Counted from the stretch's first letter, positions 22,170-32,948 are shown. The stretch: DNA of 64,000 nt from Pseudomonas lalucatii (GCF_018398425.1 NZ_JADPMV010000002.1:806001-870000); one strand, 5' to 3'. Program-made: numbers and translations. Notes: generated by a model not told the origin, from the letters alone.

Positions 22170-22754
22170 ATGCGCAGCTCCCGTCGCCTGCTGCTGGTGA
22201 TCCTGTTCCTCCTGGCGCTGTTCCTGCTGTTCGAGTTCTCGGGCATTCGTGGGCAGTTCAGCCTGCAGATGCTCCAGGAGCTGATCCTGATGCACCCGGT
22301 CGCCGGCCTGCTGCTGTTCGTCCTGCTGTTCGCCCTGGGCAACCTGATCCAGATTCCCGGCTGGCTGTTCCTCGCCGCCGCGGTGCTGGCCCTGGGCCGC
22401 CTGTACGGCGGCCTGGCCACCTACCTGGCCGCCTGCGCCTCCTGCGTGTTCACCTTCTTCACCATTCGCTACCTGGGCGGCAACGCCCTGCACGAGCTGG
22501 ACAACCGCCTGGCGCAACGCCTGCTGGCCGGTCTCCACCGCCGCCCGCTGGCCAGCATCGTCACCCTGCGCATACTGTTCCAGACCGTCCCGGCGCTGAA
22601 CTACAGCCTCGCCCTGTCCGGTGTGCGCTTTCGCCATTACCTGCTCGGCACCCTGCTCGGCCTGCCGCTGCCGATCGCCCTGTACTGCCTGTTCTTCGAC
22701 TACCTGGCGACGTGGCTGAATATCGCGCCCCTAGCCAGCAACGCGTCGTTGTGA
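22170..22754 (+). CDS. TVP38/TMEM64 (VTT domain) membrane protein
   Basis: A 194-residue inner-membrane protein of the DedA/VTT superfamily with an N-terminal TM, a core with GNLIQIPGWLFLAAAVLALG and further helices. Members of the superfamily act in lipid scrambling or undecaprenyl phosphate recycling; the substrate of this bacterial branch is not known. It has a probable ribosome site (GAAGCGGAG) and is only 14 nt after the HTH gene, so the two likely form an operon. Confidence 0.83.
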   Translation: MRSSRRLLLVILFLLALFLLFEFSGIRGQFSLQMLQELILMHPVAGLLLFVLLFALGNLIQIPGWLFLAAAVLALGRLYGGLATYLAACASCVFTFFTIRYLGGNALHELDNRLAQRLLAGLHRRPLASIVTLRILFQTVPALNYSLALSGVRFRHYLLGTLLGLPLPIALYCLFFDYLATWLNIAPLASNASL

Positions 22755-22791
22755 ATAATGCCCGGTCCTGCACTCGCCCAAGCGGAATGCC

Positions 22792-23772
22792 ATGTCTCGC
22801 CGAACGCCACGCCCCACCCCGCCCAAGCCGGCCGCCAAGGGCCAGTTGCACCCGCGCAACCGCCACCAGGGGCGCTACGACTTTCCCGCGCTGATCGCCA
22901 GCAGCCCGGAACTGGCGGCGTTCGTGATCATCAACCCCTACGGCAAGCAGAGCATCGACTTCGCCAACCCGGCGGCGGTCAAGGTGTTCAATCGCGCCCT
23001 GCTCAAGCAGCACTACGGCATCGCCCACTGGGACATCCCCGCGGACTACCTGTGCCCGCCGATTCCCGGCCGCGCCGACTACCTGCACTACCTGGCCGAC
23101 CTGCTCGCCGCCGGTAACGGCGGCGCGATCCCCCGCGGCCCGCGGGTACGCGCCCTGGATATCGGCGTCGGTGCCAACTGCATCTACCCGCTGCTGGGCC
23201 AGCATGAGTACGGCTGGCGCTTCCTCGGCGCCGACATCGCCGCCAGCGCCATCGCCTCGGCCCAGGCCATAGTCCAGGCCAACCGCCTGGGCGACGCGAT
23301 CGAACTGCGCCAGCAGGGCGATGCCGGGCACATCTTCCAGGGCCTGCTGCAGGCCGGCGAGCGCTTCGACCTGAGCCTGTGCAACCCGCCCTTCCACGCC
23401 TCGGCGGCCGAGGCGGCCAGCGGCAGCAAGCGCAAGTGGCGCAACCTGGGCAAGCTCGACCCCAAGCGCAAGTTGCCGCTGCTGAACTTCGGCGGCCAGG
23501 CCGCCGAGCTCTGGTGCCAGGGCGGCGAGGCGGCCTTCGTCGCGCGCCTGATCGGGGAGAGCGCGCAACACGCCGAGCAGGTGCTGTGGTTCAGCACCCT
23601 GGTGTCCAAGGCCGGCAATCTGCCCGGCGTCCACGCCGCGCTGCAGCGGGCCGGCGCGTTGCAGGTCCACACCGTGGAAATGGCCCAGGGGCAGAAGCAG
23701 AGCCGCTTCGTCGCCTGGACCTTCCTCGACCCCGAGCAGCAGCGAGACTGGCGCAACAGCCGCTGGCAGTAG
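22792..23772 (+). CDS. rlmF: 23S rRNA (adenine(1618)-N(6))-methyltransferase RlmF
   Basis: A 326-residue SAM-dependent enzyme that N6-methylates A1618 of 23S rRNA. The N-terminus is basic ([16 protein letters not shown]), the SAM site is near residues 120-150 ([16 protein letters not shown]), and the amino-methyltransferase catalytic motif NPPF is at about residue 199 ([14 protein letters not shown]). Length fits the family. Probably transcribed with the gene before it or from its own promoter in the 37-nt gap. Confidence 0.94.
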   Translation: MSRRTPRPTPPKPAAKGQLHPRNRHQGRYDFPALIASSPELAAFVIINPYGKQSIDFANPAAVKVFNRALLKQHYGIAHWDIPADYLCPPIPGRADYLHYLADLLAAGNGGAIPRGPRVRALDIGVGANCIYPLLGQHEYGWRFLGADIAASAIASAQAIVQANRLGDAIELRQQGDAGHIFQGLLQAGERFDLSLCNPPFHASAAEAASGSKRKWRNLGKLDPKRKLPLLNFGGQAAELWCQGGEAAFVARLIGESAQHAEQVLWFSTLVSKAGNLPGVHAALQRAGALQVHTVEMAQGQKQSRFVAWTFLDPEQQRDWRNSRWQ

Positions 23773-23798
23773 CCAGCGCCTGCGTCCAGGGACGCCGT

Positions 23799-24224
23799 CT
23801 AGCGGGCGCCCCAGTAGCGCTGCATTTCCACGAACAGGAAGGACGCCGTCCAGGTGATCAGCACCAGGCCGGTCAGCGCCTCGATGCCGGTCAGGTAGCG
23901 CACCACCCCGTAGGGCTGGATATCGCCGAAGCCCAGGGTGGTGAAGGTGGTGAAGGAAAAATACACGCAGTCCAGCAGGCTGCCGTCGAAGCTGCCCGCC
24001 AGCCACCCCCAACCCTCGGCGTTGTGCATGAAGAAGTAGGCGAAGGCGAACAGCCACACCTCCACCGCATGGGCCACCAGCGCGCCGCAGACGCCCAGCA
24101 CGATGCGCAGGCGCTGGCGGATGCGCAGCCGCGGCAGCAGCACGGTCAGGCGCGAGAGGAACTCGTAATGGATGACCACCGCGGCGACCACCACCAGGCT
24201 GTTGACGAAAATGACGCTGACCAC
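23799..24224 (-). CDS. Two-TM ion channel (potassium channel family)
   Basis: A 141-residue membrane protein with the Ion_trans_2 pore: selectivity filter TTLGFGD inside FTTFTTLGFGDIQPYG (about residues 93-108), preceded by two hydrophobic helices and followed by a final TM (TGIEALTGLVLITWTASFLF). No cytoplasmic RCK domain, so it should form a simple tetrameric K+-type pore. I place the start at GTG 24224, which has GGAG 5 nt upstream; a TTG 7 codons further upstream lacks a site. Convergent with rlmF. Confidence 0.83.
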   Translation of the reverse strand: MVSVIFVNSLVVVAAVVIHYEFLSRLTVLLPRLRIRQRLRIVLGVCGALVAHAVEVWLFAFAYFFMHNAEGWGWLAGSFDGSLLDCVYFSFTTFTTLGFGDIQPYGVVRYLTGIEALTGLVLITWTASFLFVEMQRYWGAR

Positions 24225-24405
24225 GGCGGCTCCAGTTGTGCGCAAGGAGGGCGTGCGCCGGACGAGCGCGCATCGCCCCCAGTATGGCGTTGCCCGGGCC
24301 GGCAGGCCATGGGCAAGCCCGGGCGGCGAGCGGCGCCGCCGCTGATGGCAGGGTATTCATGGACCGCGCCACGCTGTTCAGCCGCGGCCCTCGGTTCCAG
24401 GCTGA

Positions 24406-25340
<935 letters not shown>

Positions 25341-25627
25341 CCGCGCCCAGCGCCGGCCACCGTCCGACGCCTGGCCGGCGCCCCGCAAACAGGCCACCTC
25401 AGGCCTACCGGCAGCGGCTGTGCCGGAACAGCGGACTGCCGGCCAGCGCCGCAGCGCACCGTTCATACCCCAGGCGCGCCACTCCAGCGGTATCTAAGCT
25501 ATAAGTTCTGATGGCCAGATGCCGCCATCATGGCGACCTCGCGTCGAAAGCAGTGCCGCCGACAGACCCCGTACGCGGCTCGGAGCGTTTCCATTTAGCC
25601 TTACAGGTACAAGGAGTGGCTGGGTCT

Positions 25628-28255
25628 ATGAGCAGTAAGCCCGCTCGCCCAAAACCGGCAGCCCACCCGCAGCGCCGTCTGCACGAATGGCGCAAGTACT
25701 CGATCAGTGCGGGCTTCGTGCTGCTCTGGCTGCTCGGCCTGCTGGTGATCTACCGCGATGCCCAGCAGATGGCGGCCAGCACCGAAACGAAGATCCGCAA
25801 GGAAATGGGCATCGAAACCCGGGCCATGGCCGACACGCTGGCCGGCATGCTCGAGCGTACCTACCTGACCATCAAGACCATCTCGCTGTTGCCCGCGGTG
25901 CGTGCCACGGCTCCGCACAATCGCGCCAGCGCCGAGGAAGACGTCGTCGAGCAGGGCTACTTCAGCGGCGATGACGCCACCATCATCCAGCAGCTGTACA
26001 ACCACATCGCCTCCGATATCGAAGTCTCGGAGATCTACCTGGTCTACGACGGCTTCGCGCCGGAGCAGGGCCAGGTGCCCTTCCTGATGTACGACGAGGT
26101 CCTGCTCGAGCGCATCGATCTTGCCAAGGAGGCGCACCCCACCCACGAGGCCGACGAGCCCGAGGAATACGAGGCCGCCGAGTATGCCGAGTACGTGCGC
26201 CAGCTCGACCACCTGCGCCGGCATGCGCCGCTGCTGCCGGCCGAGGCGCCGCAGGGCATAGCCGCGGTGACCTCGGCCCTGCTGCGCACCTGCGACAACT
26301 CCCAGTACACCTCCCTGGCCGAGGGCGACGAACGCGACAGCCATGGCCTGCTGCTGTCCGTGCCCATCTACGACCAGTCCAGCAAGGCGTTCAAGGGGCT
26401 GGTCACCGCCGTACTCCGGGCCAACGTGCTGGAGGCTGCGCTGCTGGGCTGGCCGCGCCTGCCCATCACCGCTCTCGACCGGGCCATCCTGGCCCGGCAC
26501 CGCACCGACCTGCAGAGTCCGGCGGCCGAATACGTGCTGGAGAACCGCACCACCGGCGACCGCATCATGGACAGGCGCAGCACCAGCCTGCCGCGTCTGC
26601 TCGCCGGCCAGGAGCAGGCCGCCATCCATCTGGAACAGAGCGTCAGCCTGCCCTATGCCTCGGACTGGCGCCTGCACCGCTACAAGACCGCGGCCGACCT
26701 CGACCGGGCCATCGCCCCCATCCAGCGGGAAATGTGGCAACGCCTGGGGCTGCTGAGCCTGCTGCTGGCCGCCCTGGGCCTGGCGGTGGAACGGGTCTTC
26801 GCGGTGCAGCGGCGCTCGACCCGCACCCTCACCCAGATGGCCAACTACGACGCCCTGACCGGCCTGCCCAACCGCCGCCTGGTCGCCGAGCACCTGGCCA
26901 ACGCCCTCGACCGCCAGCCCTCGGCCAGCAGCCAGTACGCCGTGCTGATGATCGACCTGGACGACTTCAAGGAGGTCAACGACAGCCTCGGCCACCAGGT
27001 CGGCGACCGCCTGCTGATCGAGGTGGCGCAGCGCTTCGTCGAGAGTCTGCGCGCCTCCGACTGGCTGCTGCAGCTGCACACGGGGGCCGAGCCGCTGGAG
27101 GCCAACGCCTCTATGGTCGGCCGCCTGGGCGGCGACGAGTTCCTCGTGCTGCTGCCGGAGCAACCCTGCCTGGAGCAGGTCCTGGGCATCGCCGAGCGCC
27201 TGCAGGCCAGCCTGCGCGCCCCCATAGTGCTGGGCCAGGAGCAGATCTACGTACACGCCAGCATCGGCATCGCCCTCTACCCGGAGCACGGCCGCGACGG
27301 CCCGCTGCTGCTGCGCAGCGCCGACGCGGCGATGTACCTGGCCAAGCGCCAGGGGCGCGGGCAGACGGTGGTGTTCCAGCAGGACCTCGACGACACCTCG
27401 CGCCAGCGCCTGCAGCTGCTCACCGACCTGCATTCGGCCCTGGCACTGCATCAGTTCACCCTGCACTACCAGCCGGAGCTGAACCTGGCCAACGGCCAGA
27501 TCGACTGCGTCGAGGCACTGCTGCGCTGGCAGCACCCGACCCTGGGGCTGATCTACCCGGCGCACTTCATCGCCCTGCTGGAACAGTCCGGGCTGGTCCT
27601 GGAGGTCGGCCAGTGGGTCCTGGAGAGTGCCTGCCGGCAACTCAAGGCCTGGCAGGACAGCCACTCGCCGATCAAGCAGCTGTGCGTCAACGTCTCGGTC
27701 AAACAGCTGGCCCAGGCGGGGTTCGTCGAGTCGCTGCAGAACACCATCCGCGATGCCGGCATCGCCCCCGAGGCGCTGACCCTGGAGCTGACCGAGTCGA
27801 TGCTGATGCAGCACCCGGAGGCCAACGTCCGCCTGCTGCAGGAGATGCGCAAGACCGGGGTCAAGGTGGCCCTGGACGACTTCGGCACCGGCTATTCCTC
27901 GCTCAGCTACCTGCGCCAGTTGCCGCTGGACGTGCTGAAGATCGACCGCAGCTTCGTCATCGACACCGGCACCCCGCAGGGCCTGGCCATCTGCCATACG
28001 ATCACCGCACTGGCGCAACGCCTCGGCCTCAAGGTCATCGCCGAGGGCATCGAGTCGGCCGAGCAGTTCTGCAACATGCACGCGGTCGGCAGCGACTGGA
28101 TGCAGGGCTACCTGATCGCCCGCCCGCTGCCGGCGGAGCAGATCGCCCCCTTCGCCCGGAGCTTCGACTGGCACGCCTTCAAGGTCGACAACGACCTGCT
28201 GGAGCACAGCCCGGAGTGGCTGCCGCGGCCGCGCTGCACGCCCTCCCCCTCCTAG
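25628..28255 (+). CDS. Membrane-anchored GGDEF-EAL cyclic-di-GMP protein
   Basis: An 875-residue bifunctional signalling protein. The N-terminal TM (about 23-43), a periplasmic sensory region (about 44-365, with a dCache-like look but no named domain I can assign) and a second TM are followed by a GGDEF domain with an intact GGDEF at 501-505 and an EAL domain with EAL at 629-631 and DDFGTGYSSLSYL later. It can therefore potentially both make and degrade c-di-GMP. The GGDEF domain has a roughly 15-residue insertion before the active site (LQLHTGAEPLEANA). The start ATG at 25628 has AAGGAG upstream at a long spacing. Confidence 0.92.
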   Translation: MSSKPARPKPAAHPQRRLHEWRKYSISAGFVLLWLLGLLVIYRDAQQMAASTETKIRKEMGIETRAMADTLAGMLERTYLTIKTISLLPAVRATAPHNRASAEEDVVEQGYFSGDDATIIQQLYNHIASDIEVSEIYLVYDGFAPEQGQVPFLMYDEVLLERIDLAKEAHPTHEADEPEEYEAAEYAEYVRQLDHLRRHAPLLPAEAPQGIAAVTSALLRTCDNSQYTSLAEGDERDSHGLLLSVPIYDQSSKAFKGLVTAVLRANVLEAALLGWPRLPITALDRAILARHRTDLQSPAAEYVLENRTTGDRIMDRRSTSLPRLLAGQEQAAIHLEQSVSLPYASDWRLHRYKTAADLDRAIAPIQREMWQRLGLLSLLLAALGLAVERVFAVQRRSTRTLTQMANYDALTGLPNRRLVAEHLANALDRQPSASSQYAVLMIDLDDFKEVNDSLGHQVGDRLLIEVAQRFVESLRASDWLLQLHTGAEPLEANASMVGRLGGDEFLVLLPEQPCLEQVLGIAERLQASLRAPIVLGQEQIYVHASIGIALYPEHGRDGPLLLRSADAAMYLAKRQGRGQTVVFQQDLDDTSRQRLQLLTDLHSALALHQFTLHYQPELNLANGQIDCVEALLRWQHPTLGLIYPAHFIALLEQSGLVLEVGQWVLESACRQLKAWQDSHSPIKQLCVNVSVKQLAQAGFVESLQNTIRDAGIAPEALTLELTESMLMQHPEANVRLLQEMRKTGVKVALDDFGTGYSSLSYLRQLPLDVLKIDRSFVIDTGTPQGLAICHTITALAQRLGLKVIAEGIESAEQFCNMHAVGSDWMQGYLIARPLPAEQIAPFARSFDWHAFKVDNDLLEHSPEWLPRPRCTPSPS

Positions 28256-28279
28256 GCCCGCGTTCGCCCGGGCCGCGGC

Positions 28280-31200
28280 CTACCGGGCGAAGCGCCGCTC
28301 CAGGCCGCTGTAGCCCATGCCCACGGCCTTGTACACCTTGAGCTGCACCGGGATGCGCTCCTTCAGCGCCTCGACGTGGCTGATCACGCCGATCATCTTG
28401 CCGCTGGCGTTGAGGCTGTCGAGGGCGTCCAGGGCCACCTCCAGGGTCTCGCCGTCGAGGGTACCGAAGCCCTCGTCGAGGAACAGCGAGTCGATGCTGG
28501 TCTTGTGGCTGACCAGGTCGGACAGCGCCAGGGCCAGGGCCAGGCTGACCAGGAAGCTCTCGCCGCCGGACAGGGTGCGGGTGTCGCGGGCCACATCGGC
28601 CTGCCAGGTGTCGATCACCGCCAGCTCCAGCTCGCCGTCGCCCTTGCGCGCCAGCTGGTAGCGCCCGTGCAGGCGCTGCAGCTGCTGGTTGGCCAGGTAG
28701 ACCAGGTGATCGAGGGTCAGGCCCTGGGCGAAGCGGCGGTACTTGGCGCCGTCCGCCGAGCCGATCAGGCCGTTGAGCTGCTGCCACAGGTCGTAGTCGG
28801 CTCGCTTGTCGGCGATCGCCGCGAACAGCGCCTGCTGGCCCTGGCGGCGCGCATCGTCGCCCTGCAGCTGGGCGCGGATCTCGCCCCGGCGCTCGTTCAG
28901 GCGCTTCAGCTGCGCCGCCAGGGCCTGCAGCTGCTCGTCCAGCTCGCGCAACGCCAGGCTGCCGAGTGGCTCGGCGCACAGGCGCTGCAGCTGCTGCTCG
29001 GCGGCCAGGCGCAGGGCGGCGGCCTCGGTCAGCGCGGTGTCCAGACGGCGCTTGAGTTCGCCCAGGCGCTGGCGCTCCTGGTCGTCCAGCAGGGCAGCGC
29101 GGAACGCCTCGAGGTCGGCGAAGGGGCTGGCCTGCAGCGCACGGGACCAGGCATCTGCGCTCTCGGCCAGGCGCCGCTGCGCCTGCTCCAGTTGCGTGGC
29201 CTGGCCCTGCGCCTGGCCGTGCAGGGCATCGGCCTGACGCTGCCCCTGGGCCAGCGCCGCCTCGGCCGCCTGCAGGGCCTGCAGCGGGTGTTCGGCGTCA
29301 TCCGGCGGCGCCTGCTGCGGCGCACCGCTGGCCTGCCAGCGCGCCCGCCACTGCGCGGCCAGGGCCTCGGCCTCCTGCTGCAGGCGACGGGCTTCGCGCT
29401 CCTCGTCCTGCAGCTGCTGGTCACGCTGCTGGTCCTGCTGCCATTGCTGCCACTGCCGCTCGTGCTCGGCCAGCCAGGCTTCGCCGTCCTCCGGCAGCAC
29501 CGCGGCAAAGCCGGCGAGGCTGGCCAACAGCGCGGCGGCCTGGGCCGCGGCCTGTTGCCCCAGCTGCTGCAGACGCTGCTGCTGCTCGAGTCGGCGCTGG
29601 CCGGCATTGTCCAGGTCGCGCTGCACCAGGGCCTGCTGCCCCTCGGCCGCGGCCCAGGCCTTTTCGCAGGACTCACGCAGACGGGCAGCCCGCTGCACCT
29701 CGGCCTGGCAGGCCTCGACGGCGGACAAGCGCTCCTGCAATTCGCCGAGCGCCTGCTCATGGGCGCGCAGCTCCGCCGGCAACTCCGCGGCAGCGCTCAG
29801 CGCCAAGCCCTGCTCGGCCACCTGGCGCTGCCAGTCGGCGTCCAGCTGCCGGCCCTGGGCCTCGGCCTCGGCGCAGCGCGTACTCGCCTGTTCGGCCTGG
29901 GCCACGAGGCGGGCCAGTTCGTCACGCAAGGCCACGCCGTTCGCCTCCAGCAGCGCCAGGGCCTCGCGCCGCTCGGTCAACTGCTGTTGCGTGACGGAAA
30001 CGTCCAGCGCCTGGTAGCTGGCGATCGCCGGATGCTCGACGGCGCCGCACAGGGGGCAGGCCTCGCCGGGCTGCAGCTGGGCGCGATAGGCCTCCAGGGC
30101 CTGGATGCGCTGCTCCTGCAGCAGCAGCCGCTCCTTGTCGGCGACCTGCTGCTTGAGGTCCTTGTAGCGCTCGCGCAGCGCCCCTAGCTCGGCATCCTTG
30201 GCCGCCCGGCGCTGGCCCAGCTCGGCCAGTTGCGGTTGCAGCGCGGCGAGCTGGCTCTGCACCTGTTCCTGGGCACGCGCCAGCTGTTCCAGGCGGTCGA
30301 GGGCCCGCCCCTGCTGCTGCAAGCGTTGCCACTGATCCCGCAAGCCCGCCTCACTGGCGCCCCGCAGCAGCGCCTGCAGGGCAGCCTGCTGCTGGGTTTC
30401 AGCCTCGCGGGCGGCCTGCAGCTCGCGCTGGGCCTGGGCGAGCCGTTCGCCTTGCTGGCTCAGCTGGCCCCTCAAGGCCTCGCCAGCGGCGGCGGCGTCC
30501 TGCACCTGCCGCTGCGCCGCCGCCGTCTGCTCCGCCAGTTGCCGGCGCTGGGCGAACTCGGCGCGCCAGCCGCCGAGCAACTCGCCCAGGCGCCCACGCT
30601 GCGGTTGCCGGCCCAGGCGCGCCTGCACCTGGTGGCGCTGCTCGGCCAGCGCCGCCGCGCCGGCCTGTCGCCGGCCGGCGAGCTGGGCGGCATACTGGCT
30701 GGCCTGCCACAGGTTGCGGCTGGTCAGCACGACGCAGTCCTGCTGCTGGCGGTGGATGTCTTCCAGGCGCAGCTGAGCCTGCTGCAGATCCTCGCGAGCC
30801 TGTTGCCAGGCCCGATGCAGCGGTTGCAGGCGCGTCGCCGGCTCGCTCGCCACCAGGCGCTGCACCTGCGGCGCGGCATCGTCCAGGGCTTGGCGCGCCT
30901 GCTGCTCGCGCTCGACACTGTGGCGCTGCTGCTGCTCGGCACGGGCCAGCTCTTCGCGCCAGCGGCGTTGCGCCTGCAGCTGCTGCTGGCGCTCGCCGAG
31001 CGTCGCCTCCTCGGCCTGCAGCCGCGCGGCTTCGGCATCGAGCGCCGCGCGCTGCTCCTCGCCGAGCAGCTCGACGCCCTTGGCGCGACTCTCCAGCATC
31101 TCCAGTTCGTTGGCCGCGGCCCTGGTGCGCTCGTAGACCCGCTGGGAGATCTGCCCGTAGATATCGGTGCCGGTGAGTTCCTCCAGCAGCTCGGCGCGCT

Positions 31201-31699
31201 GGTTGGCACTGGCCTCGAGGAACGCGGCGAAGCCGCCCTGGGCCAGCAGCATGGACTTGGTGAAGCGCTCGAAATCCAGGCCGGTGAGGCGCTCGGTCTC
31301 GCGCAACTTCTCGTTGATCTTGTCGGTGAGGATCTGCCCGTCGGCCGCGGCCAGCTCCACCTTGGGCGCCTGCAGCGCGCCATCGGTCTTGTCGCGGGCG
31401 CGGCGCTGGCTCCAGAACGCGCGGTAGCCGACGCCCCTGACCTCGAACTCGACCTCGGCCAGACAGTCGGCGGTGTGCCGGGTCATCAGCTCGTTGCCGC
31501 CGGCCGACAGGCTGCTCATCCGCGGGGTGCGGTGGTACAGGGCCAGGCAGATGGCATCGAGCAGGGTGGTCTTGCCGGCCCCCGTCGGCCCGGTGATGGC
31601 GAACAGGCCGTTGCCGGCGAAGGGCTCGGCGGTGAAGTCCACCTTCCACTCGCCCTTGAGCGAATTGAGGTTCTTCAGGCGCAGGCTGAGGATTTTCAT
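28280..31699 (-). CDS. sbcC: Exonuclease subunit SbcC
   Basis: A 1139-residue SMC-like ATPase that with SbcD cleaves hairpins and protein-blocked DNA ends. Walker A GPTGAGKT is at 37-44; two long coiled coils flank the zinc-hook CPLC (Cys548, Cys551); the C-terminal ABC signature LSGGESFLVSLALALALSD and LDEGFGTLD complete the ATPase. I chose the ATG at 31699 (MKILSLRLKNLNSLKGEW), the family N-terminus, over upstream in-frame starts. Unusually, sbcD is not directly upstream: about 4 kb of foreign-looking DNA separates them, so sbcC now needs its own or a borrowed promoter. Confidence 0.97.
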   Translation of the reverse strand: MKILSLRLKNLNSLKGEWKVDFTAEPFAGNGLFAITGPTGAGKTTLLDAICLALYHRTPRMSSLSAGGNELMTRHTADCLAEVEFEVRGVGYRAFWSQRRARDKTDGALQAPKVELAAADGQILTDKINEKLRETERLTGLDFERFTKSMLLAQGGFAAFLEASANQRAELLEELTGTDIYGQISQRVYERTRAAANELEMLESRAKGVELLGEEQRAALDAEAARLQAEEATLGERQQQLQAQRRWREELARAEQQQRHSVEREQQARQALDDAAPQVQRLVASEPATRLQPLHRAWQQAREDLQQAQLRLEDIHRQQQDCVVLTSRNLWQASQYAAQLAGRRQAGAAALAEQRHQVQARLGRQPQRGRLGELLGGWRAEFAQRRQLAEQTAAAQRQVQDAAAAGEALRGQLSQQGERLAQAQRELQAAREAETQQQAALQALLRGASEAGLRDQWQRLQQQGRALDRLEQLARAQEQVQSQLAALQPQLAELGQRRAAKDAELGALRERYKDLKQQVADKERLLLQEQRIQALEAYRAQLQPGEACPLCGAVEHPAIASYQALDVSVTQQQLTERREALALLEANGVALRDELARLVAQAEQASTRCAEAEAQGRQLDADWQRQVAEQGLALSAAAELPAELRAHEQALGELQERLSAVEACQAEVQRAARLRESCEKAWAAAEGQQALVQRDLDNAGQRRLEQQQRLQQLGQQAAAQAAALLASLAGFAAVLPEDGEAWLAEHERQWQQWQQDQQRDQQLQDEEREARRLQQEAEALAAQWRARWQASGAPQQAPPDDAEHPLQALQAAEAALAQGQRQADALHGQAQGQATQLEQAQRRLAESADAWSRALQASPFADLEAFRAALLDDQERQRLGELKRRLDTALTEAAALRLAAEQQLQRLCAEPLGSLALRELDEQLQALAAQLKRLNERRGEIRAQLQGDDARRQGQQALFAAIADKRADYDLWQQLNGLIGSADGAKYRRFAQGLTLDHLVYLANQQLQRLHGRYQLARKGDGELELAVIDTWQADVARDTRTLSGGESFLVSLALALALSDLVSHKTSIDSLFLDEGFGTLDGETLEVALDALDSLNASGKMIGVISHVEALKERIPVQLKVYKAVGMGYSGLERRFAR

Positions 31700-31950
31700 G
31701 TCAGGGGGCGATGACCGTCGGGAAACGGCCATTCTGACATTGTTGCCGGGACCGCGCAGACCCCTCATGCGCCGAGCGATTGGCCAGGGCGATAAGGCCC
31801 ACAACAGGCCGGATAGACGAATGCAACCGCACTGACGGCAAGCTTGAGAAGCGATTCCTCACTGCTTGTGGGGAGCGTCCATATACCAGGCGGTTGCACT
31901 CAGCTCCTGCAACCGCCCAGCTATATTCTTTTCCGGGGGCAGATTGAATA
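31700..31950. other. Gene-free, inverted-repeat-rich interval upstream of sbcC
   Basis: 251 bp between the sbcC ATG and the LysR stop. It has no convincing gene. It holds a perfect 10-bp inverted repeat GGCGGTTGCA/TGCAACCGCC (31889-31898, 31908-31917), a further TGCAACCGC copy near 31820, and the left arm of a second repeat. It must supply any new sbcC promoter, but I could not identify one. Confidence 0.45.
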
Positions 31951-31971
31951 TTAAATAATTGATCTGCCCCC
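31935..31971. repeat. Inverted repeat across the LysR gene end
   Basis: Arms GGGGGCAGAT (31935-31944) and ATCTGCCCCC (31962-31971) enclose an AT-rich 17-nt loop that contains the LysR stop codon (31951-31953). The last LysR codons therefore lie in the repeat. It could be a terminator hairpin, although no T run follows on the minus strand, or a junction of the inserted segment. Confidence 0.55.
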
Positions 31972-32925
31972 TTTCCCCAAAGCCGGCACCCAGCTTTCCG
32001 CCCAGGTGTGGTTGGCACTTTCGCCCCGTTCAGCCAGGGCGCCGCTGAGAAAGTCGATGAACACACGGACCTTGGCGGGCAGGTAGTCGCGTTTGGGGTA
32101 GATGGCGAACACGCCGCTGCCTGGTTCCGGCGGGCGGAAGTATGGGTAGAGCGACACCAGGGTGCCACTGTCCAGTCCCTCTTTAGCAAGGAAGTGGGGC
32201 AGCTGGGCAAATCCCAGCCCGTCCGCGCACATGTATGCCATTGCCTCACCATCATCAGTTAAGTAACGGCGTTCCAGGTCATAGGGCAAGTACGCCCCCG
32301 TCTCATCTGGCAGGAAGATCGGCTGTAACTGCTGGGTTTCCTTGATGCGAAAGCCAATCCATGAATGCGCGTGAAAGTCTTCCCGGCAACCGGGCGCACC
32401 GTGCTCCTCCAGGTACCGGGGCGAGGCGCAGACCAGGAAATCCATTGGGCTGAGGCGTCGTGCCACCAGACGGCTGTCCTTCACGTAGCCGGTGCGCAGC
32501 GCCACATCAATGTCGTTGTCGATGATATCCACATGCAGGTCATTGATCTCAAGCTCCAGCCGGATCTCCGGGTACTGCAGGCAGAACGCCCGCAACAACG
32601 GGCGCAGATAGAGGTGACCGTAACAGACGGCAGAACTGATACGCAGGGTGCCGCCGGGTGAGCGGTTGATCTGCTTGAGTTCCTCCTCGCAGCCGTAAAG
32701 GTCCTGCAGCATCTTCCGTACCGTGTCAGCGTAGCGCTCGCCGGCTGCGGTAATCCGCAACTGCCGGGTTGAGCGCTGGAAGAGCGTCAGCCCCAACTGG
32801 GCCTCCAGGCGGCCAATGGCCTTGCTGACGGTGGACGGATCACTGCCACACGCCCTTGCCGCCGCCGCGAAACTGCCGCCATCACAGGTGGCGATAAAGA
32901 TTTCCAGTGACCGTAACTTATCCAT
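31951..32925 (-). CDS. LysR-family transcriptional regulator
   Basis: A 324-residue regulator: N-terminal winged helix-turn-helix (MDKLRSLEIFIATCDGGSFA, then AARACGSDPSTVSKAIGRLE) and a periplasmic-binding-like effector domain (about 90-300, GTLRISSAVCYGHLYLRPLL). It belongs to the CrgA/YafC-like group by general pattern. An in-frame ATG 11 codons upstream lies inside a palindrome, so I use 32925. It is divergent from the MFS-AhpD-like-membrane operon with a perfect LysR-type palindrome between, the classic arrangement for control of the neighbouring operon. The last residues (KGGRSII) come from the flanking repeat, suggesting a 3' end altered by insertion. Confidence 0.9.
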   Translation of the reverse strand: MDKLRSLEIFIATCDGGSFAAAARACGSDPSTVSKAIGRLEAQLGLTLFQRSTRQLRITAAGERYADTVRKMLQDLYGCEEELKQINRSPGGTLRISSAVCYGHLYLRPLLRAFCLQYPEIRLELEINDLHVDIIDNDIDVALRTGYVKDSRLVARRLSPMDFLVCASPRYLEEHGAPGCREDFHAHSWIGFRIKETQQLQPIFLPDETGAYLPYDLERRYLTDDGEAMAYMCADGLGFAQLPHFLAKEGLDSGTLVSLYPYFRPPEPGSGVFAIYPKRDYLPAKVRVFIDFLSGALAERGESANHTWAESWVPALGKGGRSII

Positions 32926-32948
32926 CGGCCGAGTGTAGCAACAAAGAA

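Noticed and set aside
31740..31804. N-terminal extension of SbcC to an upstream start at 31804
   Set aside because: The added residues have no family support; SbcC proteins begin at MKILSLRLKNLNSLKGEW (31699).
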